Shown here piece after piece: positions 42,884 to 52,278 of a stretch of DNA of 64,000 bases. The translations under genes were made by a program, and so were the position numbers. A model generated the notes under the pieces. That model had not been told where the DNA came from, did no database searches, and was given only the letters and a program-made list of their open reading frames with translations. Source of the DNA: Poriferisodalis sp965262965 (lineage in GTDB: Bacteria > Actinomycetota > Acidimicrobiia > Acidimicrobiales > Poriferisodalaceae). Each line of letters opens with the position of its first letter. The stretch's first letter is position 1. Location: the NCBI RefSeq assembly GCF_965262965.1, contig NZ_OZ253573.1:3162001-3226000 (forward strand). The letters are read 5' to 3'.

Positions 42884-45800
42884 ATGAATGCGCAATTGGT
42901 GACGGGAGCGCTGGTCGAATTCACTAGTCAGCCAGGCACCTATGGGGTTATTGACGAGTTGAATGGCGCTGTAGCCACCGTGCGCTGGGACCCCGGCATC
43001 GACCTCAGCCCTATGGTGAATTGGAAGAGCGGCAGCCTCCGCCGCGTGGAGCTGCCATCGATGGTGGTGCGAATCGGGGCGGACGAACCCGGGCTCCTTC
43101 TAGAACCAATCGGCGATGAGCCACCGAAGTGGCGGGTCCAGTTCCTGAGTGGATTGCGAACGGTCCCCGAGGCAGCACTACGCCCGAACCAGAATCTTGA
43201 CCCCGTAGCGAAGTTCAGGAACGGTCAGATCGGCTCGTACAAGAAGTTCCGGCTTGGACTGGTGACGCGTCACCACCGTCTCGCGCACCTCCACGACGAC
43301 CTCGTGTCGCTCGGGCACACCCGGGTCGACGTCAAACCGCACCAAGTGGGCGTGGTGCATCGTGTCGTTACGAGTTACCCGCATCGCTTCTTGCTCTGCG
43401 ATGAGGTCGGCCTCGGCAAGACGATAGAGGCCGGCATGATTCTGAAGGAGCTTCGTACCCGCGGAATCGTGAAACGTTGCCTCATCGTTGTTCCACCGAA
43501 TCTCCGGCGCCAATGGCAGTTCGAACTCAAGACGAAGTTCAACGAGGTTTTCTCGATCCTCGATACAGACACGGTCCGTTACCTTGAGAAGACAGAGGGG
43601 TTTACCGACAACCCGTTCACTCGGTACGACAGCGTCCTAGTGTCCGACGCGTGGATAACCAGTAGCACGCGCTCCGAGCAGGTTCGGCTAGTCGACTGGG
43701 ACCTGATCATCGTCGACGAGGCCCATCACGTCCGATCTACTCGTCATGGCAATGGAGTGAGCACAACACGGCTGTACCGCCTCGTGCGAGAGCTCGCAGA
43801 TCCCGCCCACCTTGGGAAACGCTCGATCCTGTTCCTGACTGCGACACCGATGCAACTCCAGACGCACGAGCTGTACTCGCTGATTGAACTGCTCGATCCG
43901 GTCCTGTTTCCGAGCGAGCACCACTTCGAGGAGCACCGGCACGCGGCGCGGGGGCTGAGCCAACTCGTTGAGCAGCTCAGCGAGACGTATCCCATTCCTG
44001 GCGAGGACCCAGCGACGACGATCGAACGCATTTGCCGCTGGCTCGACTTACCCGAACACGAAGTCCGACAACGGCTCCAAGATTCGGACGACGGACGCAT
44101 AGCGCTGTGCCGTGATCTATCGGACCGCCACCTCCTCTCGGAAATCCTCATCCGCAACCGCAAGAGTGTGGTCGGAGGCTTCATGCCTCGGCGCGCTTAT
44201 CGCTGGGGAGTCAGACTCACCGATGAAGAACATTTGGCACTGAGTCTCGTTGAGGACTATGTCCAGAATGGATTCGCGCTCGCCGAATCGGCGCAGGAGA
44301 ACGCCCATGCCTTCGTCATGGTGTTGTTCCAAAAACTGATGGCTAGCAGCATTCGCGCGCTCAGTCAGTCGCTGGCAGGTAGGCGCGATCGCCTCTTGGA
44401 CAAGGCCGCTCCGGTACGCGCGTCGGCCGCCGAGCTCGAGCAGTTCTTCGAAGAGCACGAGGCTGCGGACGCGGTCGCGAAGGCGAACCTCCATGAAACA
44501 GAGGCTGCCGAGCTCGATGAGCTAGTGCAAGTGCTGACTGCACTTCCCATCGACTCGAAGGGCGAGGAATTCGTCCGGCGCATGACGATCCTCTTTGAAG
44601 AGGATCAAGAAACCAAAGTCCTCGTGTTTACTGAGTTCCGGGAGACTCAGAAGTACCTTGAGGAGCTGCTTGAGCGGGCAAGCCCGGCAGGGCATCAGAT
44701 CGGGGTCAACGTCTTCCATGGACAGCTAAAGCCGCGGGCCAAGGATGACGCCGTGGAGGCATTCCGCTTGGGTAGCGGCGCACAGGTGTTGCTCTCGACA
44801 GAGGCGGGAGGGGAGGGCCGAAACTTTCAGTTCTGCCACTACTTGGTTAACTACGACCTGCCTTGGAACCCGATGCGCGTGGAACAACGCATCGGCCGTC
44901 TCGATCGCATCGGTCAGGAACACGTAGTCCGAGTATTCAATCTGTACGCCGAAGACACGGTGGAGGAACGGGTGCTCGATGTCCTTGATAGGCGCATCAA
45001 CGCCTTTGAGGAAACAGTCGGGGGTCTCGACCCGATCCTTGGTGAAGCCGAGGACGACCTGCGCAAGATCCTGCGCCGGGGGCCCTCCGAACGCGACGCC
45101 GCGCTAGACGCTCTGGGACGTCGACTCGAGGATCAAGTCAAGAATGCCCGGCGGGCCGAAGCACAGCTTCGCGACTTCGTCATGGACGTAAAGAGTTACA
45201 GCCGGGAGATCGCCGAGCAGATTGCCGGGCGGGACCATGGACTGAGCCCGGCCGCGCAACAGGCGTTCATAGCCGCACTCCTCGCTGACGTGCGCACTTA
45301 CATCAAGGCGCGCGGTGACGAGTTCGAGTTGACCTTCCACGACCCGTTTCGTGGTGACCACCTCCATGAATTCTTTGCCCTGAGCCCCAAGCGGTGGGCC
45401 GTCTTTCATCCGAGCGCGCTCCGCGACGTCGAGCATGTCGAGTTCTTCGCTTTCGGGCACCCCATCATCGAAGCAATCGTGAGCGATGTCTTGGAGGACA
45501 GCTACGAGGGAGCTACCGGGTCTTGGCAACTCGAGTCTGCCGACGACCTACCGGAGGGAATGGGCTGGCTCTTCGTGCATCAGGTCAACACTTCCGGAAT
45601 CCAGCCCCGCTCGGACCTCGTGCCCGTATTTGTAGCCGACAACGGGCAGGTCAGCACCGAGGTCGGCTCTGCACTTGTAAGCCGCGGCGCCCTGTTCAGC
45701 CGTCGGGGAGAAGGCGATATCCCTCGAGATGAAATCTCGGTCGACAGCATTGAGAGAGCAGCTGCTGCGGCCGAGGCTCACGTTGACCGTCTCGCTGAAG

Positions 45801-46150
45801 AGCGCCAGACGGTTGTGACGGAGGAGGCGGACAGACGAGTCGACCGTGAGTGGGAACGGCTTCAAGCATGGTTTAGGCATCGGGAACGAGCAGCGGCCGA
45901 CAAGCTCGCCAGCACTCGCGACACCCTCGACCGGCTTCGCGCGAGCACCGATGAAGGTGCGCGAAGAATCCTGCCAATTTGGGAGAAGAATCTTGCAGAC
46001 GCGGAACGCATGGTGGAGCAGCTCTCCGTTGACCGAGCTCGGCGTACGTCGGAGCTCGAGAAGTATCGACGACCTGTCATTGACTATCAGCTCGTCTCGG
46101 TCGCCCGCATCGCAGCGCAGGCGAGCCCCGCCGCGCAAATCTCCAGATGA
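42884..46150 (+). CDS. drmD: DrmD-like SNF2 helicase of DISARM
   Basis: SNF2/HepA-type ATPase of 1088 residues. Walker A is CDEVGLGKTIEAGMILKEL (~172-190), DEAH box IIVDEAHHVR (~276), TATPMQLQT, and helicase C-terminal motif QRIGRLDRIGQ (~667-677). A long charged C-terminal stretch (~930-1060) is probably coiled coil. An SNF2 protein upstream of drmA-drmB-drmC is the marker of class 1 DISARM. ATG 42884 follows GAGGGCGGG. The 232 bases between the O-methyltransferase stop and this start hold no recognisable gene and may carry the island promoter. Confidence 0.85.
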   Translation: MNAQLVTGALVEFTSQPGTYGVIDELNGAVATVRWDPGIDLSPMVNWKSGSLRRVELPSMVVRIGADEPGLLLEPIGDEPPKWRVQFLSGLRTVPEAALRPNQNLDPVAKFRNGQIGSYKKFRLGLVTRHHRLAHLHDDLVSLGHTRVDVKPHQVGVVHRVVTSYPHRFLLCDEVGLGKTIEAGMILKELRTRGIVKRCLIVVPPNLRRQWQFELKTKFNEVFSILDTDTVRYLEKTEGFTDNPFTRYDSVLVSDAWITSSTRSEQVRLVDWDLIIVDEAHHVRSTRHGNGVSTTRLYRLVRELADPAHLGKRSILFLTATPMQLQTHELYSLIELLDPVLFPSEHHFEEHRHAARGLSQLVEQLSETYPIPGEDPATTIERICRWLDLPEHEVRQRLQDSDDGRIALCRDLSDRHLLSEILIRNRKSVVGGFMPRRAYRWGVRLTDEEHLALSLVEDYVQNGFALAESAQENAHAFVMVLFQKLMASSIRALSQSLAGRRDRLLDKAAPVRASAAELEQFFEEHEAADAVAKANLHETEAAELDELVQVLTALPIDSKGEEFVRRMTILFEEDQETKVLVFTEFRETQKYLEELLERASPAGHQIGVNVFHGQLKPRAKDDAVEAFRLGSGAQVLLSTEAGGEGRNFQFCHYLVNYDLPWNPMRVEQRIGRLDRIGQEHVVRVFNLYAEDTVEERVLDVLDRRINAFEETVGGLDPILGEAEDDLRKILRRGPSERDAALDALGRRLEDQVKNARRAEAQLRDFVMDVKSYSREIAEQIAGRDHGLSPAAQQAFIAALLADVRTYIKARGDEFELTFHDPFRGDHLHEFFALSPKRWAVFHPSALRDVEHVEFFAFGHPIIEAIVSDVLEDSYEGATGSWQLESADDLPEGMGWLFVHQVNTSGIQPRSDLVPVFVADNGQVSTEVGSALVSRGALFSRRGEGDIPRDEISVDSIERAAAAAEAHVDRLAEERQTVVTEEADRRVDREWERLQAWFRHRERAAADKLASTRDTLDRLRASTDEGARRILPIWEKNLADAERMVEQLSVDRARRTSELEKYRRPVIDYQLVSVARIAAQASPAAQISR

Positions 46151-46302
46151 GCAAGGCACGGGTGCCAAAGTGAGGATCCAGTTGCAGGTTGTGCATACGC
46201 AGCGATGTGATCCGTGTAGAGACCAATGCCGCGAGGTCGGAGGTCAGCTACCCCGAGGGATGACAGATTCATGGTCCGACGGCAAGCCTGGAAGGCACCC
46301 AC

Positions 46303-49300
46303 ATGGCTGACACACGAATCGAGGCACAGCGAGACATCCGGGATGATCTCGTCGACACGCTCAGCCGCGAGCTGCTGGGCCCGTTCGATGGGCCCGACGA
46401 GACGTTGCGTCAGCGTCCTACTGGCAAGTACCTCGTAGGTCGGCTCGCCCCGGCAGGCACACAGGTCGGACAGGAAGAGGACGAGGGCACCGCCGACATC
46501 GGAGCGGGCGACGAGAACGCTGACGCGGGATATGCCTCACCGATCTCGATGGCCATGAACCCCTCGAGCATCGGTCTTTCCTTCACGATCGACTGCTCGA
46601 TCCAAGAAATTGAAATCACTGCCTGTTGGGGCACCTACGCCGAACACAAGCGTGAGGTCGAGAGGAGGGATGGAGCTACCGTCGAGGCCGTCGAATGGGC
46701 CCGCACGGAGCACACTCACAGATTGACTATCGCAGTCGCCGACCCGGACCGGCTTGAGGTCGATGGCGGCGTGGAGATTCAATGGCTCTGCCGGACCCTG
46801 CCTGACGGAAAGCGCCGCGCTGTGTCGGTGTTTCTCGTCAACCGGGTCCGTTCCACGAATCCCGGCCGGCCAGACGACAGCGAGTGGCTGTTTCAGCCGA
46901 CGCTGCTTGCACGTCATCCCGATGGTTTCGCGGTGTTCCAATCACGGTCCCTGAACGATGTTCTCGACTTCGACGCCTTGGACCCCGATCGCCGCGCGGA
47001 CGAATTGCTCTTCCGCGAACGGCCCGAGTGCGCAGTTGGACACGGGTGCGCGGCCGATTGGGATGCGCAGGGTGGCGCCGGTGCCACCGAAGTGCGAACG
47101 ACGGTTTTGCCGATTTACGAGCTGGCGAGGGTTGACCCCCGAGGGGGCGACGACCCCGGGCTCGACATGCGGAAGCTCGGTGGGAGCCATTCGGAAGGTT
47201 TGCCGGGCGATCAACTGGAGGAGTTGTTGTCCCCGCTCGCGGATGCTTACGGGAACTGGGTCGAAGGTCTGGCGAGCCGCGTCAATAGCCTCGATGCTCG
47301 TCTCCGGGAGCAAGCAGACGAGCACATTGACGGGTGTCGTCGAGTTCACCAACGTATCGAAGAGGGAATCCGACTACTTTGCCGCTCCGACGACGAGACA
47401 TCACTGCTCGCCCGTAGGGCGTTTTGCTTCGCGAATCGGGCGATGGCTCTGCAACGAGCCCATTCCGCGGTAGCACTTCAACGCCGACGAGGGGAGGCGC
47501 CGGGCAGCCCCGATGACGTCCCCGCCACTTGGCGCCCGTTCCAGCTCGCATTCTTCCTGATGAACCTTCCGCCGCTCGTCGACCGAACGCATCCGCGCCG
47601 GAGAGCATGTGACCTGCTGTGGTTTCCGACCGGCGGTGGCAAGACGGAGGCGTATCTCGGATTGGCCGCATTCGTCCTTGCGCTTCGACGTATCCGCACA
47701 CATCTTCCGGGCTATCGAGCCGACGGTGGCGTCGGTGTTCTCATGCGCTACACGCTTCGGCTGCTTACGGTGCAACAGTTCCAGCGCGCGACCGCTCTGG
47801 CTTGTGCATGTGAACTCCTCCGAGCGCAAGAGGGCGTGTGGGGCAGCGAGCCATTCTCGATAGGACTTTGGGTAGGCACGAGCGTCACTCCGAACCACTT
47901 CTCGAACAACGGGAGCAATTGGGACGACGGAGCGAAGGAGGCGCTGGACAAATGGCGCGACGACAAGAGAATTCGGGGCGGAACACCAGCTCAGTTGCTC
48001 AGTTGCCCGTGGTGCGGAGCGCAACTCGGTCCCCTTGAGTACTTCGCTGACGAATACGAGCAACGAGTTAAGATCTACTGCTCAGATGACAGCTGCGAAT
48101 TCGCTCCCGCGAATGACTGGGGACTAGACGGGATTCCGGCCCACACAGTCGACGAGCAGGTCTACCGACACACCCCATCACTGATTATCGCCACAGTCGA
48201 CAAGTTCGCTCAAATGGCGTGGAACGGCCGGGTCCAGTCGCTGTTCGGCCGAGTTCAGCGCCATTGCGAGCGTCACGGTTACATCTCGACCGGCGAGAAG
48301 CACCCTGCTAGTCGCCATAACGCCGACCATGGACGCGGGTGGCCGCAAGCCGAGATAGTTGATGTCGAGCCGTTTGAGCCACCCGATCTCGTCATCCAAG
48401 ACGAACTCCACCTCATTTCGGGACCGCTCGGCACCCTCGTCGGCCTTTATGAGACGGCGGTGGACGGGCTGGCATCGGTGGAAGAGGAGGGACAGCGGTT
48501 CCCACCAAAGATTGTGGCATCAACGGCCACGATCCGTCGCGCTGATCGACAGGTCGGCTCCTTGTTTCACCGTTCCCTGATGATCTTCCCGCCTCTCGGG
48601 TTGGACTCCACCGATTCTTGGTTCGGTATGGAAGCTCAGCCTGAGCAGGATCCTGGCCGCCTGTACTTGGGAGTGTTCGCGCCCGGCAAGTCCGTCAAGA
48701 CAGCCCTGGTTCGGGCCTACGCAACATTGCTGTCGAGGGCAAGACGGCTTCACGAGGGAGACCCCGAGGCCGGCGATGCCTACATGACGCTCATCGGCTA
48801 CTTCAACAGCCTTAGGGAGCTTGGTGGCGCCGTCCGGCTGGCCGAGGATGACGTCCCCGGTCGGATTCGCGTACTCGCGTCCCAGTCGAAGGAGGAGTTC
48901 GCCAACCGACTCCTGTACGAGCGCCACGAGCTGACGAGCAACAAGACCGCCGATGAGGTCCCAGAAATCCTAGGTCGACTTGAGCGGCAATTCCCAGCGG
49001 GCACCCCACAGCGGGGCATGTACCCCGTCGACGTACTGTTCGCGAGCAACATGATCTCCGTCGGAGTCGACATCGACCGCTTAGGACTGATGGTTGTCAA
49101 CGGTCAACCCAAGACGACAGCCGAGTACATACAGGCCACCAGCCGAGTCGGCCGTCAAACGCCGGGTCTAGTTGTAACGGTTTACAATTGGACACGTCCT
49201 CGCGACATCAGCCACTACGAGCGATTCCGCAGCTACCACGAAGGTCTGTACCGGCACGTGGAACCCGCCTCCGTCACGCCCTTTTCGTCGAGGGCACGCG

Positions 49301-49704
49301 ACAAGGGCTTAGCCGGCGTTTTTGCCTCGCTCGTCCGCCAAGGCGATCCGGGCATGGCTCCCGAGAATGCGGCGGGCAATTTCGACCCCGCCAACAATTG
49401 GGTTCGGCAAGCCATCGACTTGGTATGTGATCGCGCCGCCCACATGATTGCTGCTGACGAAGCTGCAGAGACCAAAGCGGAGCTACTCGGGCTAGTCGAC
49501 AAGTGGGTCGACAAGAAAGCGGACGGGGACTTACCGTGGTCGCGGCGGGGCCGCGGCGGAAGCCCTGCACCTGACAGCCGCTGGCTGATTGACCAACAGG
49601 AAGATGGCGACGGCCTCGGGGCGTTCGTGGCGCCCGGCTCGCTACGCGAGATCGAAAGCGAAGTGCATATTCATTTGCTCGACCGGAATGACGGCACCGC
49701 ATGA
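46303..49704 (+). CDS. drmA: DrmA, DISARM helicase
   Basis: Superfamily-2-like helicase of 1133 residues. The N-terminus has ELLGPFDGPDE and GKYLVGRLAPAGTQ, typical of DrmA. Walker A is LLWFPTGGGKTEAYLGLA (~438-455), the Walker B region reads VIQDELHLISGPLGTL (DELH, ~697), then ASTATIRRA, and the C-terminal RecA-like lobe has MISVGVDIDRLG and YIQATSRVGR (~940-950). Cysteines at CPWCGAQLG and CSDDSCEF suggest a zinc site. In known DISARM the DrmA-DrmB complex binds and translocates on unmethylated invading DNA. ATG 46303 has GGAAGG 7 bases upstream. The stop overlaps the drmB start (ATGA). Confidence 0.92.
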   Translation: MADTRIEAQRDIRDDLVDTLSRELLGPFDGPDETLRQRPTGKYLVGRLAPAGTQVGQEEDEGTADIGAGDENADAGYASPISMAMNPSSIGLSFTIDCSIQEIEITACWGTYAEHKREVERRDGATVEAVEWARTEHTHRLTIAVADPDRLEVDGGVEIQWLCRTLPDGKRRAVSVFLVNRVRSTNPGRPDDSEWLFQPTLLARHPDGFAVFQSRSLNDVLDFDALDPDRRADELLFRERPECAVGHGCAADWDAQGGAGATEVRTTVLPIYELARVDPRGGDDPGLDMRKLGGSHSEGLPGDQLEELLSPLADAYGNWVEGLASRVNSLDARLREQADEHIDGCRRVHQRIEEGIRLLCRSDDETSLLARRAFCFANRAMALQRAHSAVALQRRRGEAPGSPDDVPATWRPFQLAFFLMNLPPLVDRTHPRRRACDLLWFPTGGGKTEAYLGLAAFVLALRRIRTHLPGYRADGGVGVLMRYTLRLLTVQQFQRATALACACELLRAQEGVWGSEPFSIGLWVGTSVTPNHFSNNGSNWDDGAKEALDKWRDDKRIRGGTPAQLLSCPWCGAQLGPLEYFADEYEQRVKIYCSDDSCEFAPANDWGLDGIPAHTVDEQVYRHTPSLIIATVDKFAQMAWNGRVQSLFGRVQRHCERHGYISTGEKHPASRHNADHGRGWPQAEIVDVEPFEPPDLVIQDELHLISGPLGTLVGLYETAVDGLASVEEEGQRFPPKIVASTATIRRADRQVGSLFHRSLMIFPPLGLDSTDSWFGMEAQPEQDPGRLYLGVFAPGKSVKTALVRAYATLLSRARRLHEGDPEAGDAYMTLIGYFNSLRELGGAVRLAEDDVPGRIRVLASQSKEEFANRLLYERHELTSNKTADEVPEILGRLERQFPAGTPQRGMYPVDVLFASNMISVGVDIDRLGLMVVNGQPKTTAEYIQATSRVGRQTPGLVVTVYNWTRPRDISHYERFRSYHEGLYRHVEPASVTPFSSRARDKGLAGVFASLVRQGDPGMAPENAAGNFDPANNWVRQAIDLVCDRAAHMIAADEAAETKAELLGLVDKWVDKKADGDLPWSRRGRGGSPAPDSRWLIDQQEDGDGLGAFVAPGSLREIESEVHIHLLDRNDGTA

Positions 49705-51494
49705 GCTCTTCCTCGGCCCGTCACCCGAAGGTCGGCAAGTTGCGTCCGACCCAAATTGTTAGCCAACACGGTCCGGGGGCCATTGTCGATCTACCAGAGC
49801 TTTCCGTCGTGATTGCCGGGATTGACGAATGGAAGGTAAAGGGCAGCGATCGCATCATAGAACCCAGACTGGAAGCATTCCTGAAAGCCTCTAGTCTGTT
49901 TCGGCCTCCCCGCCCTAGTCCCGCTGCTTTTGGCGGTGTGCCGGCGTACGTATTTCCCGAGTGGCTCGTCTGCCCCGTCGGCAAGTGCCGATTGTTGGCG
50001 CCAAAAGAGAGTTTCCAGTGGGTCGGGCCGCCTGTCGGCGAGTTTCGCTGTCCCCGCGATGACCGCCACAGCGGCAAGACCAGAGTGTCGGCCTTCCCCG
50101 CTCGCTTCATGACCGCCTGCCCGAAGGGTCACTTGGACGACTTCCCATGGCACAGGTGGGTGCATGTTGAAGATGAAGGGCACTGCAGTGGTCCACTTCG
50201 ATTGGACGATGAGGGGAGGTCGGGCAGCGTCAACGATCTCGTTGTCAGTTGCGAGCGCTGCGACGCAAACCGTCGCATGGGAGGCGTGTTTGAACGGGGC
50301 AAGCTCCAGGACTGCAGCGGTAGAAGGCCTTGGCTTGGGCCATCGGACTACGAGGCCGCCTGCGGGGAGGACCCACGGGTCGTCTTGCGCGGTGCATCCA
50401 ACGCCTATTTCTCGGTAACCGCCTCAGCGCTGTCGATTCCGCCGTATTCGGACCCGATTCAGATGGCGATCGCGCCCTACTTGGACACGCTCGTCAAGCT
50501 CAGCACCGTTGACAGAATCGAACAGGCAGCAGAACTCGATCTCTTGGGCGACCTCCTGTTGAATTACAGTCCCGAAGAACTGCTGGCCGCCGCCCGCGGT
50601 GAGGTGACCGAGATCGAACGCCTCCGACCGGACGAGTACCGAGCATTCCTCGATCCGCCCGAGCCGGCCCAACCACCGCACGAGTTCGAAGTGCGCCGCA
50701 TCGACACTCCATCGGGAACCGAAGCCGGCAAGCTCGCAACGGTACGAGCGGCGACGCGGCTACGCGAGGTGCGTGCCTTGCGGGGCTTCACCCGCATAGA
50801 GGCAGGTATCGACGTTGGTGACCTCGCGGACGTTGCCAAGCTCGACATCGACGTGGCTCCCTTGGGGCCTAAGAATGTGACGTGGCGACCCGCCGTGGAA
50901 TTACGAGGAGAGGGCATCTTCCTATCCCTTGATGAGCAAGCGCTCAATCGTTGGGAGGAGAGGCCCGAGATCGCTTCCAGAGCGCGAGAGCTATCGGTCA
51001 AGTTTGACGAGCATCAAGCCGGCCGCTCCGACGACGCGACACAGTGGCGGCCATTCCCCGGAATGCGTTACATACTTCTCCACACTCTGGCGCACGCCCT
51101 AATTCGACGACTGTGCCTCGACGCGGGTTACTCCTCATCTGCACTGCGTGAGCGGATCTACAGCGCATCTGGGGATGACCCGATGGCAGGGCTACTCATC
51201 TATACAGCCAGTTCCGACTCAGAAGGGTCCCTCGGCGGTCTCGTCGACCAAGCGAAACCGGACCGGTTTGGAGCCGTGCTGGTCGAAGCGCTCCAGGACG
51301 CACAGTTGTGTGCGCAGGATCCCCTTTGTGGTGCTGACGAGCTCAGCGGTGCCGTAGGTCTGAACGGCGCTGCGTGCCACGCCTGCTTACTCCTCGCAGA
51401 AACGTCCTGTGAGGCCAGCAACCGGTTCCTCGACCGAGCGGTTCTCGTGGAGACGCTAGGGCGCTTCGGCCGATGGTACTTCCGTGGAGCCTGA
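49701..51494 (+). CDS. drmB: DrmB, DUF1998-containing DISARM protein
   Basis: Product of 597 residues. It starts with the family's N-terminus (VGKLRPTQIVSQHGPGAIVD), carries several scattered Cys/His pairs (CPVGKC, CPKGHLDDFPWH, CERCD) and ends in DUF1998: LLHTLAHALIRRLCLDAGY (~459-477), GLLIYTASSDSEGSLGGLV and a C-terminal Cys cluster (AQDPLCG, CHACLLLAETSC). DrmB is the partner of DrmA in the DISARM core. ATG 49701 overlaps the drmA stop by 4 bases, and drmC begins 11 bases before its stop. Confidence 0.93.
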   Translation: MSSSSARHPKVGKLRPTQIVSQHGPGAIVDLPELSVVIAGIDEWKVKGSDRIIEPRLEAFLKASSLFRPPRPSPAAFGGVPAYVFPEWLVCPVGKCRLLAPKESFQWVGPPVGEFRCPRDDRHSGKTRVSAFPARFMTACPKGHLDDFPWHRWVHVEDEGHCSGPLRLDDEGRSGSVNDLVVSCERCDANRRMGGVFERGKLQDCSGRRPWLGPSDYEAACGEDPRVVLRGASNAYFSVTASALSIPPYSDPIQMAIAPYLDTLVKLSTVDRIEQAAELDLLGDLLLNYSPEELLAAARGEVTEIERLRPDEYRAFLDPPEPAQPPHEFEVRRIDTPSGTEAGKLATVRAATRLREVRALRGFTRIEAGIDVGDLADVAKLDIDVAPLGPKNVTWRPAVELRGEGIFLSLDEQALNRWEERPEIASRARELSVKFDEHQAGRSDDATQWRPFPGMRYILLHTLAHALIRRLCLDAGYSSSALRERIYSASGDDPMAGLLIYTASSDSEGSLGGLVDQAKPDRFGAVLVEALQDAQLCAQDPLCGADELSGAVGLNGAACHACLLLAETSCEASNRFLDRAVLVETLGRFGRWYFRGA

Positions 51495-52278
51495 ATCGGC
51501 TGCTGCTGCGTTTGTCCTCGCCGAGCCAACCGAACGAACGAGGCAGCTGATTGATTTTCTCCAAGACGGTTTTGTCGACCCGACATCCAGTAGGGCACGC
51601 GTCGCGGAACACGTTGCACTCGGTGGGTCGTCGCTTGACAGGACAATGAGCCTGCTGCGCGCATGGCGCGAAGAGCCCAACGGTGATTCGCGCCTGTCGC
51701 GGGTATTGCGATCACTTCTTGAGGTCAAGCACTCCGTCGAGGAGAGCGCTACGCAAGCGGAGCTTGTATGGACCGGTCACAAGCCCCCGGGCTCGCCGTT
51801 GCGCAGTACTCCCCCAGTCATTGGTGAGATGCTCGACGCGGCGAAGTCGCACGTGATCCTGTTGTCATACTCGGTCTGGCTGGGCCACGCTCGAGTCCGC
51901 GCCGTTCTGGACCGATTGGTGGCGGCCCGTCGGCGTGGAGCCCAGGTCACGTTCGTTATCGACCGCAACTACGACCCCGATGGCTCGGGACCGGGTCACA
52001 ATTACGGTGAGCTCCGGGCGAGATGGCCCGTGGAGGCGCTACGACCAGATGTGTATAGCTGGGGTGACGACGACGACCGGATTGCAAAGCTCCACGCCAA
52101 GGTGATCATCGTCGATCGGCGCGATCTCCTCGTCACGTCGGCAAACCTCACTGGCCACGGCATGAGCGGGAACCTGGAACTCGGCGCACGGCTCGTTGGC
52201 CGACCCGCACAACAGGCCCATGATCACGTCCTCCGCCTCATCACGAGCGGGGCCTTCGTTCGCGAGGATGTGTGGTGA
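51484..52278 (+). CDS. drmC: DrmC, phospholipase D-like DISARM protein
   Basis: PLD-superfamily protein of 264 residues with one HKD motif (KLHAKVIIVDRRD then TSANLTGHGMSGNLELG, residues ~203-233). Active nuclease would need dimerisation or a second degenerate motif; SYSVWLGHARVRAVLDRL marks the first half. DrmC is reported as dispensable for protection in some DISARM systems. The start is GTG 51484, overlapping drmB. The stop overlaps the methyltransferase start. Confidence 0.9.
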   Translation: MEPESAAAAFVLAEPTERTRQLIDFLQDGFVDPTSSRARVAEHVALGGSSLDRTMSLLRAWREEPNGDSRLSRVLRSLLEVKHSVEESATQAELVWTGHKPPGSPLRSTPPVIGEMLDAAKSHVILLSYSVWLGHARVRAVLDRLVAARRRGAQVTFVIDRNYDPDGSGPGHNYGELRARWPVEALRPDVYSWGDDDDRIAKLHAKVIIVDRRDLLVTSANLTGHGMSGNLELGARLVGRPAQQAHDHVLRLITSGAFVREDVW